A stretch of DNA of 64,000 nt from Athripsodes cinereus. Lineage: Eukaryota > Arthropoda > Insecta > Trichoptera > Leptoceridae. The number at the start of each line of letters is the position of its first letter. Position 1 is the first letter of the stretch. Shown in pieces: positions 22,463-33,741 of this stretch. The notes beneath the pieces were generated by a model. The model did no database searches. It saw only the letters and a list, made by a program, of their open reading frames with translations, and had not been told where the DNA came from. The position numbers and the translations under genes were made by a program. The stretch spans positions 868,001-932,000 of the forward strand of contig OX388320.1 in NCBI GenBank assembly GCA_947579605.1, in the 5' to 3' direction.

Positions 22463-22866
22463 TTGTCAAACTCAAACTGTTTGGCAATGACTTTATAAGT
22501 TGTACCCAGTTTACTATACTACTACTATACCATCACGGCATATCCCACAAGTCGGGTAGTCAGCAGATCAGCTGCATATAATAAACATGCAAGCTGTCCT
22601 CTCCATGCCAATATAAAATCAATACATTCAGGATGGGTAGCAAACCTCATCGCTGAATTTAAGATGTAAAATGTGTTAATTTTTCGAACACCTGCCTTTT
22701 ACAGGACACTCGTGAACTTACGGAGAAGGGTGGGAGACCAATTCTTTATCGGGCGCTCCACGGTTACTATACTTATTATCAAAATAATAAAACTTAAACA
22801 GTTTGTATTTATTCTCAAAAAATAAAATGAAGTTTTACAAAATACACGTCAACTAAATCAAAAATT
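22463..22866. mobile_element. T element split by an S1 insertion
   Basis: The left part has GGCAATGACTTTATAAGTTG; the right part has AAACAGTTTGTATTTATTC and AAAGTTTTACAAAATACACGTCAACT-like sequence. Removing 22521-22763 and one target copy rejoins an ordinary T element. Confidence 0.65.
22521..22763 (-). mobile_element. S1 SINE-like repeat, full-length reference copy
   Basis: A 243-bp unit flanked by TTACTATACT at 22511-22520 and 22764-22773, an exact 10-bp target duplication. Its minus-strand order is CCGTGGAGCGCCCG, GGTCTCCCACCC, ACGAGTGTCCTGTAAAAGG, ACATCTTAAATTCAGCGATG, CCTGAATGTATTG, GGAGAGGACAGCTTGC, CAGCTGATCTGCTGACTACC, GGGATATGCCGTGATGGTATAGTAGTAGT. The end is a TAG microsatellite. 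No convincing tRNA head is visible at the start. Confidence 0.85.
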
Positions 22867-22925
22867 AGTCTGTATATTTATTATTTAGCACTTTATTCGG
22901 AAGAGGTCTTGAAGTAAATTTAGGT

Positions 22926-22967
<42 letters not shown>

Positions 22968-23000
22968 CTCATACACGGCACAAGGCCATTAAACATATAC
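22926..23000 (-). repeat. TTTA microsatellite with LINE/SINE 3' end
   Basis: About ten TTTA units, then ACCTCATACACGGCACAAGG. On the minus strand this is a CCTTGTGCCGTGTATGAGG end followed by an AAATAAAT tail, so the microsatellite is probably the tail of a retroposed element reaching towards 23160. Confidence 0.6.
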
Positions 23001-23160
23001 AAAAAATCATATTTAGTTCGATGCAATACAACAATAATTATTATTTCAAACGCAGTCACATTTACTTATCACACATACACATACACATAACTATACAATG
23101 CAGCAATATAAAACTATAGCACCCGCCAGTATACAAACTTATTTTATAACATTTACAGAC

Positions 23161-23675
23161 TATCCACATTAAAGTAACAATGCTGCTATCCCACTCACAC
23201 TTATGAATGAGTATTTATTTAGCAGATATATGTAAAGAGAATGAAAATACATCGCAACCAAATTACACATGCCTTATCCAACAAACAGATATCAAAGAGT
23301 CAAAAGAATGGTGAGAGAAACGAAAAGTTTTCTATATAAAATTCATATTGCATGTTTTATTTCTATATCCGGCAATACTATAATAGTATTGCAATCCAAA
23401 GTATAAGCACATATCCTTTGCAATGTGCGATATGCTTCCTAAATGGTAAATTTTCACAGACTACAGTTTTAGAAACTAATGTTTACTGCTTCAAAACTTT
23501 TTACATTTTTAAAAATAATAAAAATATTTATTTGAATTTGTTGTGTGTCTATCTATGGGTGTTTAATATTACGAAAACTTTAGGTTATATTCCTTTTTTG
23601 TTTTAACTATTTTTCTTGCCTTTTTCTTATTCACAACATAAGTTTTTCTTTATGATATAAAATTAGCAATGGTTC
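23161..23675. other. AT-rich stretch without recognisable gene
   Basis: The 84-residue frame at 23352-23606 shows no motif. Confidence 0.5.
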
Positions 23676-23888
23676 GAAATACTCATTCCAGATCAGTATG
23701 TTTAAATACTTCGGAATAACCACAACGCCAGGGGGTGATCTCTGATCGGAATTGCCAATCCGCGTAGGAGCTGCCACCAGGGCTTTCAATTACATGGAAA
23801 AAATTCGGAGGGCATCTGGACTCAATGTCAGAACGAAATGCTGCCTATTTTTTACCTGTATTATCCCAATCATTCTATTCTCAGATTA
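23676..23888 (+). pseudogene. LINE reverse transcriptase fragment (post-palm region)
   Basis: The frame reads FKYFGITTTPGGDL, a TGA, then SELPIRVGAATRAFNYMEKIRRASGLNVRTKCCLF and IIPIILFSDY. This matches the FKYLG...I..R...A..A...L..IWRS..L...TK..LF...V.PI.LYG.E order of RTE-like LINEs, just upstream of the thumb region. One internal stop (near 23743) and decay of the final YGCETW-type block mark it as dead. Confidence 0.75.
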
Positions 23889-24114
23889 CTGTTAATAATT
23901 ATTTTCGTACACATTTTCAATGTTTGAGTCGTGTGATATTATGCAAGGATTTATATTGAATACATAAAAATGATAATATATTGAATGACAAAAATGATAC
24001 TGGTGTTCAAAACATTTTATACTATTATGTAACAATACAACAAAATGAAATAACATTAAAGTTTGAGGAAATATAATGATACAAAGAAAATCCATGATTT
24101 GATCGACTTGACAA

Positions 24115-24300
24115 AAGAAAAGCTTCCATCCGCCCGAGCTTTTTCATAGAGCTTATGAGGGGTGAAAGCTTTTAATGTGTAAGTAAGAGATGCAGGGAGC
24201 ATCTGTCCATTTTCCACCCTGGAGAACAAGGGCAGACATGTGTCTGTCTGCGTGTCACATTGATGTGCAGGGGATGCTGAAAAAACAGAGATGCATTTCT
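24115..24300. repeat. Unclassified GC-richer island
   Basis: Blocks such as TCCGCCCGAGCTTTTTCATA, TGCAGGGAGCATCTGTCC and CATGTGTCTGTCTGCGTGTC stand out by composition and look like an old SINE body. I could not place it in a family. Confidence 0.3.
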
Positions 24301-24487
24301 TCTCCTATAATAAATTGTATGAAGTGTATATTATATATAAATACTTACTGTTTCTAATAAAATGTATAATGGAATTGCACTCAACTAGAAAATCATAATA
24401 AATTATTTTGTATCTAAACATAAATTATTATATTTGCATACTCTGGTGACAGATTGAGTACGTTTTTAGCGAATAAAAATCATATAT

Positions 24488-24560
24488 TATTACATCTTTT
24501 TGGATGGGTAGGACACGGGCTGCGAATGCCGGGAAGTGCATAGTGATTCTCGCTTATTGC
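24488..24560 (+). pseudogene. Possible LINE fragment (WxGHxLRMP motif)
   Basis: The plus strand reads HLFGWVGHGLRMPGSA before two stops. W.GH.LRMP is the motif that follows the reverse transcriptase in several LINE families, and it also appears in the 49.7-50.1 kb fragment. Too short for more. Confidence 0.4.
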
Positions 24561-24754
24561 AATACCCACTGATGCTGAATGCATCTGAAGAAAACGACGT
24601 AAGGATAACAAATGGTAAAGCCATATACATCCGGAAAAGTAAAGTATATAAGTAGTAAACAATATGACATTCAACAGAATTTTATGAGAAATATTTTGGA
24701 GGTTTGGAGACTCTTTAGCATCAAATAGAACATCCCACAATTAGTCAATAGAAT

Positions 24755-24872
24755 AACTACTACTACTATACTACTATACCATCACGGCATATCCCACAAG
24801 TGGGGTAGCCAGCAGATCAGCTGTATGTAAGAAACATACAAACTGTCCTCTTCGTGCCAGTATAAAATCAAT
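24755..24872 (-). mobile_element. S1 SINE-like repeat, 3' half with TAG microsatellite
   Basis: On the plus strand, (ACT)n, then ACCATCACGGCATATCCCAC and GGGGTAGCCAGCAGATCAGC; it stops after GTGCCAGTATAAAATC. Confidence 0.75.
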
Positions 24873-25223
24873 GAGATAAAGTTACTACTTAATATATACA
24901 AATTAAAACTATTCTTTAACAGTCTTTATTCCTGTTGAGCCATATCTGTTATGGAGACAAGTGATCCGATTTCTTCCACTCAAATCTATATAAAAAAAAA
25001 TCATAGGAATTAATATTCATCTTTTAATATCCACTAAATTTTATAAAGATACTCGTAATCGAACTTTTCGCAGTAAGTATTATCACTTATATTCAGTTAA
25101 GTGCGATAAGACTTTGTAATACTAACATTGGCTTTAATAATCTATTAAGTTTTAAAAGTCTCACTACGTATCTACTGATGAAACAATTTCCGATCAAGAT
25201 TCTCTTAAGCGAATTTTAAAATA

Positions 25224-25929
25224 CAGTGGAACCTCTCAAAACGAGTTTAATTCGTTCCAGAATCTTACTCGTTAAGCGAAACATTTTTTTCTATAGAAAT
25301 CAATATAAAATACGATAATGCGTTCCATGCCGAAAGAATACTCAATAATATTATTTTTTTTATTAACGTTTACTCAAATAAAATTACTTATAAAGGATTT
25401 TACAATTTAGATTTGGAAAAAAAAACGTAAATAAAAATATGAATTTATGACAAGCTAGCGGTCCTCCCCGGCTTCGCACCGGTAGATCGGAGTGGGATCC
25501 CTAACTTTTTTGAAAATATATATCACCCGGGGATAATGTAGCTTCCCAACAGTGGAAGAATTTTTGTTTATTTTTTTTTATTTATTTATTCTTTACTGTA
25601 CATTGATAACATTTTTCAAGTCGGTTCAGTAGTTTCAGAGCCTATTCAATGCAAACAATGAAATCTTTTCTCTTTATAATATTAGTATAGATAATTAATC
25701 ATCACGCTAATGGAAAATAACAAGCAAAGTGCTTACAGAACGAGTGCTAGACACAGACTGATATACTGGCGCGTAAGTCCCGGCTCACAAGGTCACAAGT
25801 GAATGTCGTGAAAAAGGTACTTACCCTTTCTCTGTAACTCGTTATGCGAAACGTCGCTCGTTAATGGAGCAACTTTTTCACATTTTTTTTGCTCGTTATG
25901 CGAATTACTCGATTTGAGAGGTTCCACTG
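25224..25929. mobile_element. pogo/Tigger-like non-autonomous element with nested insertions
   Basis: The inverted ends begin CAGTGGAACCTCTCAAA on both sides and are flanked by TA at 25222-25223 and 25930-25931, as in Tc1/mariner-pogo elements. A subterminal repeat of CTCGTTA(A/T)GCGAA occurs near both ends and once more inside the right part, which may be transposase-binding sequence. There is no transposase frame. An insertion occupies about 25447-25693. Confidence 0.75.
25447..25693 (+). mobile_element. Retroposed repeat nested in the pogo-like element
   Basis: Begins near GCTAGCGGTCCTCCCCGGC, a GC-rich head familiar from arthropod dispersed repeats, and ends TTTATAATATTAGTATAGAT. It is itself interrupted at about 25570-25612 by a Jockey-like tail (TTATTTATTCTTTACTGTAC), giving three nested layers. 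Confidence 0.55.
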
Positions 25930-25931
25930 TA

Positions 25932-26587
25932 TTATAATATTAAATGTGGTGGTTTTTCTCTTTCCCGAAAATATTTTAACGCGTAAATATAAAATATTGT
26001 AATTAATACAGGAGACTCTGAAGTCAGGTCACGTTTGTTGCCCCCTATTCACAAAGTCACACTCACCCTTTTCATAATAATATAATTTCGCGATGGTTTT
26101 TTTTTTCTTTCACTCCCTCATCCCTTGTCCTGTAATTGCCACTGAGATTTAATTTTTCGCCCTTATTCCGCCGTCGACTAGCCGGTTCTGTTTATTAAAA
26201 ATGAGCTTTTTTTCAACACACACATACAACTAATACTTTTTTTACTACAACAGTGTCAAGTTTTTCATTAGTATTTTTTTGTGGTTTACTCTGTGCTTTG
26301 AATACAGAAGCTTATAATTTTCACTTCATAATAATAAATTTAAAATAATATTTTATTAAAAAAGGTGCCTTTTCAAGTACCTATATTCTTTCCAAATCAA
26401 AAGTAGATACGTTTAACACGTTTTTTGTTATAAAGCCTGAATATTCTAGAATGATGAGAAAAGCTTTTTTAGTAAAACTTTACTTACTTTGAAATAAAAA
26501 TAGTAAAACACGTGCTTTGGGTTATTGAATATTTTTCAAATTATCTGATTAAGCTCTTTTATTAAGTAGGTACTTCGACGTTGAGTT
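25932..26587. other. Low-repeat stretch
   Basis: 26010-26210 is more complex than its surroundings (GTCACACTCACCC, CCGCCGTCGACTAGCCGG) and matches no repeat family seen here. No coding frame is visible; it may be unique sequence. Confidence 0.4.
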
Positions 26588-26748
26588 AATTGATCAGAAG
26601 TCGCCTTTCAAGAGCTTTTACTCTCATCTTCAAGCTTACTTTATTTATGTGTTTATTGTAGTTAACCTGATAATGATAGTGGAACCTCTTGAAAACCGGC
26701 TTGTTATCAATAAAATCAATTGTGGAAGTACTAAATAAGAGTTTTATT
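26588..26748. repeat. F repeat, two-armed hairpin copy
   Basis: Left arm CTTTCAAGAGCTTTTACTCTC and right arm AGTGGAACCTCTTGAAAACCGG are imperfect inverted copies separated by about 45 bp. Single arms occur at 14.1 and 18.0 kb. Confidence 0.6.
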
Positions 26749-28746
26749 TCTAATAATTTAAGTTTTATTTAAATACCGTTGGGCGAAATATTGAATATTT
26801 TTTAGCTATAATTGTTACATGTCTTTGGGGTGTCCTGAGACTGGCAAGTTTATTTGAGAAACATCAAACTTATAAAACAATATTTTAACCTCTTCAATGC
26901 AACAATAAGGTATGCCATTTGATGAGATTCATAGCAACAAAGTGATATTTGTTTTGTGTACTAGTCTACGAAATTAAGAAGTGCTTTGTAATAAACATTT
27001 CCTTGATGTGACATCAAAGTTATTGTTAGAAGATTTTTTCCTTCCGAAGTCCTTCCGGCAAACTTAAATCCTTCTGAATTCTGGATTATTTAAGAGCTCC
27101 TAAAACATACACCGGAAATTTTAGGAAACCTTTATTAGACAAATGTTTTATTCTAATATCAACAAAGTCATAATAACAACGTAATATATTTAATAAGAAA
27201 ATCTTCATAAAACTTCTGTCTTTGTAATGCAAATTCATTTCAGTATCTACTTTAGAGAATTATATCATAAATAAGTTTTAAAGCAATTCTCTACGCCAAT
27301 TATTAATAGGTACAATGCTGAAACCTGAAGTCTTTCGCCTTTACCGTTGCGTCGAAAGACGGGACATCGCGTTGAATACAAATGCGTATCCAGCCCTTAG
27401 CCTTAGGGTTTGCATACAAAGCTACCGAGTTACCAAATTGCCATCCCATGTACACTTCATACATACAGTACCTACTTCTAACATTTGTGTTTATGAATTT
27501 TATCTTATTTCTTCAATTTTCCTTAACTCTCCATTTTTCATCTATCTTTGTTCTTTCTATTTCGTCTTTGTTTTCTAACTATTAAGTATTATTTTCATTT
27601 GTTGTTTTAAATTGAGATTTCTTATTATAAAAATATATTCCGCTTTGTTAAACGTTAAGTTTTTTTATACATTGAACACATATTGCAAATCTCGATAGCT
27701 TTACTTTGGAAAAGTGATTTACCGCATTCACTTAATAACTCAAAAACTGACTCTAAGAAGGGATTATTACCCAATTCTTAGATCTTTGATTTTTCTTTTT
27801 CATTGTAAATTTAACCTCGTACAATGGTTAGTTGTAAGAATAACTTGGATTTTAATTTCACAAATAATTCAGTGGGTTTGCTATCTATCAATCTATATAG
27901 CCTAACCTATCCATACCGTGGATATATCTTTCACAAATAGGGTAGTCAGTGATTGACTGCATGTCATAAAAATGCAGATTCAACTTACTTAACATCACAC
28001 TTGTCTTATTATACGAGTATATCTTTGAAATAATTTATAAGTTTAAAGGTTCACGAATGACATTTGGAAATTCAAACAAAATTATCCTTCTTTTATTGTC
28101 TCACAAACTCCAAGTGTTGTTCAAATGTTTCAGTAATTTGTTTGACACAGAACTTTTCTCTATCCGTATTTAGAGTAGACGCATAGATTGTAGGTTATAT
28201 CATATTATGTTAGTGTATGGTGTGATGTAAAATGTATTATACATTACATAAAATATATGTACCTTGGCTAAAGGCAACTCTGACCTTATAAATATTTGAG
28301 TCCGTTTATTCATATTTTTATACGTTTGTTAGTTTATTCCTATGTACTTATATCCTTTTCGGCCATATACAACGGCCCGATATATCTTAACAGTTTTGCC
28401 ATCATTATTTTATTCTTAATTTATCTTAATATATTAATGTGTTATTATCATATTATTGTAATTATTTAAACTATTTTTTATCTTCCTAAATATCCTATAT
28501 AAATCTAAATAATATTATTTTATTATTATGCAATTCTTACTCTTTAATTTTTTCATATTGTGTTACTGACCATCTTTTTTTAATACGCGGCGGCAGAATT
28601 GCCATCCACACTTCTCAGCATTATACAACCAGATAAGTCTCCATATGATCAGTCATGGTCACACAAAAACTTAACAGTCTAATGCCGGGAAAAATTCACC
28701 TATCCAGATATACAGGATATCAAAGGATTAGGCTCAAAACGCGGGA
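26749..28746. other. AT-rich stretch without recognisable gene
   Basis: Frames at 27315-27905 are chance, low-complexity or hydrophobic by composition. GTCTTTCG...CGAAAGAC at about 27330-27361 is a small inverted repeat. 28565-28740 is less AT-rich and may be the 3' flank of the LINE that follows. Confidence 0.45.
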
Positions 28747-29293
28747 TCAAAATACCAGCATTGTGCCTGAAATATCTGTGTTCAAAAACTTTTTTACAAT
28801 ATAACAAGTGTTTATTATAATAGATTTTTGAATTTTAATATACAAATTAACCGGTAAATCTAATTTTTGTAAATTATTTATTAAAGATTTCGGAGTTACC
28901 CCTGTAGCTGACATAACTAAAGGTATTATATAAACGGATCTAGAATGCCAAATATTTTTTATTTCTCCTGCTAGTTCTGTATATCTACGTATTTTTTCTG
29001 CCACGGTTGTTTGTATATTATGTGTATTTGGAACAGCGATGTCTATTAGGTACGTTATTTTATTACGTTTATCATGTAATACTAAATCGGGTCTATTATG
29101 ATGTATTTGTCTATCTGTTATTATGGTTTTATCATAATAGAGCCTGTAATTTTGATTTTCTAAAACCGGTTCCGGGTTGTATTTATAATAAGGTATTACT
29201 ATTTGTGAGTTTAAAAGATTATGTTTAATTGCTAAATTTTGATGTATTATTTTTGCGACATAATTTTGATGTATTATTTTTGCGACATAATTA
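28747..29293 (-). CDS. LINE C-terminal fragment with a PD...D endonuclease-like motif (partial)
   Basis: One open frame runs from a TGA just beyond 29293 to TGA 28747-28749, about 180 codons. The order is IVIPYYKYNPEPVLEN, YYDKTIITDRQIHHNRPDLV, LHDKRNKITYLIDIAVPNTH, TVAEKIRRYTELAGEIKNIW, then YIIPLVMSATGVTPKSL and IIINTCYIVKKFL. I recall this arrangement (PEPVLE, DR.I..N.PD.VL, IDIAVP, K..KY..L..EI, IVP.V....G..PKSL) from the C-terminus of arthropod non-LTR elements. RPD-x12-D fits a PD-(D/E)xK restriction-like endonuclease, as used by R2/CRE-type LINEs to nick the target; that link is inference. The start is missing: a GTG at 29004 is only an internal codon. An in-frame 27-bp duplication sits at its N-terminal edge. 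Confidence 0.7.
29236..29289 (-). repeat. Exact 27-bp tandem duplication inside the LINE frame
   Basis: ATTTTGATGTATTATTTTTG plus GCGACATA type unit occurs twice (29236-29262, 29263-29289) without a mismatch. It adds nine codons, VAKIIHQNY twice, without breaking the frame. Confidence 0.85.
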
Positions 29294-29344
29294 CTTCATA
29301 ATTCTTTTTGTTTATTATTATTGAGATTCGATTTATTTAAATTA

Positions 29345-29425
29345 TGTCCTATTTATTTATTTAAGCCAACAGGACACTACAGCCAATACATATATATTTA
29401 GAAGAATTATACAATTACAAGCAAT
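29345..29425 (-). mobile_element. LINE 3' tail fragment
   Basis: ATTTATTTATTTAAGCCAACAGGACACTAC is, on the minus strand, a GTAGTGTCCTGTTGGC end followed by an AAATAAATAAAT tail. Confidence 0.45.
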
Positions 29426-30682
29426 AAGCATACAGTTAAATGTCCAAATTTCAATCTTTTAATATTCAATGCTGTATAATTACTATTATCGTAATAAAAT
29501 CTGTTATTTTATCTCTTCATTCAATAAATTTTTGCGTGTTTCTCTGTTTACCGTTGGTCCATTGATGCAATATATTTTTTTAAATATATTTAACATTTAT
29601 TTTACGTTACTGTTAATGTTCGTTTTTGTACATATTATATCCAAACATGTACAGACCTGTGCCATGTATTTTTAAAGATAAATAATCAAACAATAAAGAT
29701 AACGATAGATCTTCTATAAAACATGCATTCTTTGGTCATATTCCTGGACAAATATAATATAATAAAATTACAAGTATCTTACGTTATATTACCTAACAGA
29801 ATTAATGTTAGAATATTAATGTAGGCATTCAATGCAACAATGTGATGATTTAAACCGATTGTTATTTCCTAAACCTAATGTTACAGGTAATTTGAAAATT
29901 TACTGAAAAGAGTGAGAGCTTTAATCTTTTGCTGAAGGAAATAATAGAATATCGCAATAAAAAAATAGAATACTTCCTTATAGTGTGAATCCAACAGACA
30001 CTTCCCTGTTTTTATCAATCTAATATATTTATTATTCCGTGAGCTAGCCGGGCTTAAATCTCGTAGATGTTATAATATCATAGAGCTTTTTTTCTTTTTC
30101 TTGTTGTTGTTGTTTAAAAACAATTTGTGTCAACTTTGTCATTTGTCCTTTTTTTTGTTTCACAGCCTTCATCTTACATTAGGAACTTATATTCAGTTTT
30201 ATTACTTTGAGAATACGGGGAGAAATTTTTTCTTTGTTTATGTCACTCTCTTTACTAAATTTATTTATTTATTTTCAACAATTTTGGATATACATCCCTT
30301 TAAAGTTTTGTAAACACCTAAAAAGGTTATTTTGTTTGTTTTGACTCTTGCTTTAATTGCAAGTATCTTTGATAATTTTATTCATTACTATTCAACAATT
30401 CGGCCTCCGATAATCTTTTTCGAGATAACCTCATTCTAATCTATTCTTTTTTAGCCAAACTCTTTATCGAGTTGGCAGACAGAGCATAATGCCTTTACTA
30501 TCAACTTGTATTCATGCCTCCCGTAATACCTTTTGCCTTCAAGAAAACCTTATTCTTTTAATAAATTTATTATAATTCCATACATCTTTATTATCTTATC
30601 CGAAATAGCTCCTCGATCTTCCTTAGTCCTATCCACTCGTGAGTGTACGGAGTCAAGAAATCTATTCTATCTAGATATATAT
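29426..30682. other. AT-rich stretch without recognisable gene
   Basis: 29900-29935 (TTACTGAAAAGAGTGAGAGC) may be a short S1 remnant. Nothing else is assignable. Confidence 0.45.
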
Positions 30683-30910
30683 ACACCATCACGGCATATC
30701 CCACACGTAGGGTAACCAGCAGATCCGCTACATGTAATAAACATCCAAGCTGTCCTCTCTGTGCCAACAAAAAATAAGATATTCAGAGTGGGTGGCAAAT
30801 CTCATCGCTGAATTTAAGATGTAAAATGTATTTATTTTTCGAACACCTGTCTTTTACAGGACACTCAAAAACTTGCGGAAAAGAATAAGAGACCAGTTCC
30901 ACTCCACGGT
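30683..30910 (-). mobile_element. S1 SINE-like repeat, near full length
   Basis: On the plus strand CACCATCACGGCATATCCCAC runs through GGTGGCAAATCTCATCGC and GAACACCTGTCTTTTACAGG to CCACTCCACGG. The middle contains AAGATGTAAAATG. A few bases near the 5' end (GGGC box) are lost. Confidence 0.85.
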
Positions 30911-31605
30911 CAAGAAATCTGCCTTCTTTAAACACATTTTTGACTCTATATCTTACCCTTAATGATCAGATGCAGTAATTTGTAGTTTTTGTCTCTGAGC
31001 ACGTGACCTAAATGGTTAACTTTCTGGATTTTAAGAAAAAATACAGAAACGATCATTTATGTTTCACTACAATATTGTATTTATTCTCCATATTTACTCG
31101 TATAGTAATATAAGATATATTTATAACAGGAAATCGATGACGCCAAGGACAACAAAATTATTTATTTTCATAACCAACCATTGCCAAATAGTCGTAAAAT
31201 AATTTATTGCTCTGGATACTACCCAAGTCTTGGAGAAATATTCAATCAGCTATCATAAAATATTAAACACATTATATTATTATATCATGATCGTAACGTT
31301 TGCTTTGTAAAATTACGTATAATAACAATTTATATCTAAGTGCTTTAAGCTTTGATTACCGTTATGAAATATAACGTAACCTAATTCAACACTTCATTAA
31401 TATTACATTTATATTATCAAATTATTCACTTTGATAGCGAATAATCACTTTAAATCGTAAACAGTAACAAAGTTATGATTGTCGTATGGAATTGCAAATT
31501 ATTTTTCAAAAAATATGCGAGAAGTTTTTAAAGATTTCAGACTAGATGTTTTGATTATATAAGGTCGGAAGATGTCAGGTAGACCGGCGTCGCGACGCGT
31601 CGAAC
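30911..31605. other. AT-rich stretch; short GC-rich patch at its end
   Basis: 31575-31603 (AGACCGGCGTCGCGACGCGTC) is GC-rich and self-complementary, directly before a hAT insertion. Nothing coding. Confidence 0.45.
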
Positions 31606-31852
31606 TTGTAGACCAAGCATGTCAAACTCAAATCCTAACACAGGCCAAATAAAAAATAAAAAGTTTATGTGGGCCACAAAAAAAATGTATACTGTAAACT
31701 AGGTTTATTTTGAAAAGTATAAAAAAACGTAAAATTAATAAAGAGTATTTTTTTTGTACCGTTATGTTTTGTACTGCTAGTGGGCTGCAAAGTCATACGT
31801 TGTGGGCCGCATGCGGCCCGCGGGCCGCAAGTTTGACATGCTTGTTGTAGAC
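31606..31852. mobile_element. hAT-type non-autonomous element with 8-bp target duplication
   Basis: A 231-bp unit (31614-31844) is bounded by TTGTAGAC on both sides (31606-31613 and 31845-31852), an exact 8-bp duplication, which is the hAT signature. The ends are inverted: CAAGCATGTCAAAC at the left and GTTTGACATGCTTG at the right. The GGGCCGCATGCGGCCCGCGG block near the right end resembles widespread hAT MITEs in animals. No transposase; interior AT-rich. The 94-residue frame at 31802-32086 starts in this element and is not a gene. Confidence 0.9.
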
Positions 31853-33149
31853 GGAAAAATATTTTCCTTGAACAAAGTTCTATCTACTAACGGAATTCCA
31901 TGTAGGTATAAAGTAATGCAACGATTTGTTAAATATAGTTTTTGCATTTCCTTGGATTTTTACCTGTGCATAAGTGAAGATGTTGAGAACATTACTCAAC
32001 CGACAACTCATCTACCCAACCAGCACAAGTCGATAACATTTTCTGATTCCTATTCAAGGGAGTTGTATGCACATTGTAAAGACTAGTAACTCCGTACTAA
32101 TTTTCTCAGAAAAAAGGTTCCAAAATAATTAATAAGCATACTATATCATATAACTTACCTCTTTTATATTGAGATGCCAGTGGCCCCTTTCCCACTTAGA
32201 CTTATGTGTTCCATTCTATATAACTGACAAAACCATGAAAAGACTTACAATAATAATAAAAAAAATCAATGTCCTTCAAGCCTTGTTACACAGATGTGTT
32301 TGGTCGCATTTCCAATTTATCTTTTGAATTTCTACAATATAGATTGATGAATATGTAGGTATGATTTGATGAGGTTACTGTTGAGCCATGTTTAAAGCCT
32401 TCTTTTTGATGCACTGTCATTGGACACCCAATCAGGACTTGTTTTTCTCATATTAATAAAATACAACATTCTAATTTGGAGTTTCTGGGGTTTAAAATGA
32501 AATCAGTCCCTATCACATCACATCCCTACTGAAGCAGATTATTATCTTTGTACCCACTTTAGTGTATATCATTATATATTAAGGGTGTATACACCTTCTC
32601 GCGCTTCAATATTATTATATTATCCAGTAATTCCTTCACAAAACTACTTCAGAAAAACATAATAGGGTATTATAATAAAACAACAAGTGTATACAAAATA
32701 CAGACACAATGAAGTTCCCTATTCTATTCAAGTTGAACATGCAGCATCTATTACACTACAGCTGAGATCTAGTAGGTGTCGCAGTATTAAGATGCAGCAT
32801 TGCTTTTCAGTATATTAACTTACTTCCTACTCCCTATACTCTTCACCTATCTCATTATTATATACCTACGAAAAAGGGAAGAATCATTCTGAACAATGGA
32901 ATTCATAATTGGATCGAGTGAAATGACAGATATTAAAAAGCTTTAAGTATAATCAATAATGCTATTCAGCTTTATTGAATTTTTGAGGTAGAGATCCTTT
33001 TATACTTAAAGGTCTCGAAATTGAATAGGATTATCAGTCCTTTCTATATGAGGCAGGCTTTTGAAAAACATCACATAAAATACATCTAACATCATTTTTC
33101 ATAACTCAACGATGATATAAATATCAGATATCCTGATTATCTTATTCTT
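31853..33149. other. AT-rich stretch without recognisable gene
   Basis: No element boundary or conserved frame identified. Confidence 0.5.
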
Positions 33150-33238
33150 TATGACACGGAGTAGACGGCTTCTATGTTCATCGCACGTAGTAGTTATTTT
33201 ACTGACTAACCTACTTGCGGGAGATATCGTAATGGTAT
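33150..33238 (+). mobile_element. S1 SINE-like repeat, degenerate 3' half
   Basis: GACACGGAGTAGACGGCTTC, CTGACTAACCTACTTGCGGGA and GATATCGTAATGGTA follow the S1 order with many substitutions. Confidence 0.55.
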
Positions 33239-33741
33239 GAAAATATTATTTAAAGGGGAGAACTGTTTCCAATGATTCAATGAAAATAAAACTTTAATTA
33301 TTTACACCAGAAATATTTCGACGTCCACTTAGAATTTATGAATTCGGTAGAAGATTACAAATAACATGCATTGTGCTTATAAGTATTTGAAAGAACTTGC
33401 AGTTTCTCAAAATGTGTAAGTACACATATCGTAGAATTCAAAAATCTTTTTAGAGGTCTGTCTTGTAAGTCGGAAATGGCGGACCACTGTATGGAACATA
33501 ACCATTCATTCGTTATTGAAAATACAGTGTTGTTCTACGTTTTAATCGAAACATTAGAATTTCATAGACTTAAACTTAATATTGTAAACATACAAATCCT
33601 CCTACTTCCCCTTTGTAACTATACCCACCCGCAACTATTATTGTACCTTCCACCACTCCAACAGCTGTATACTACCCCCCCCTCACCGTAATCTCAATCC
33701 ATAATACATGGAAATTTTATTTTTTTATTTTAGTTCTCTTG
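33239..33741. other. Non-coding stretch
   Basis: The 71-residue frame at 33476-33691 is Pro/Leu-rich by composition and has no motif. Confidence 0.45.

Noticed and set aside
26010..26210. Possible host exon or conserved element
   Set aside because: Mixed composition only; no frame, splice signal or repeat match to support a call.
31802..32086. 94-codon plus-strand frame
   Set aside because: Begins in the hAT element, crosses its right end and target duplication, and has no domain.
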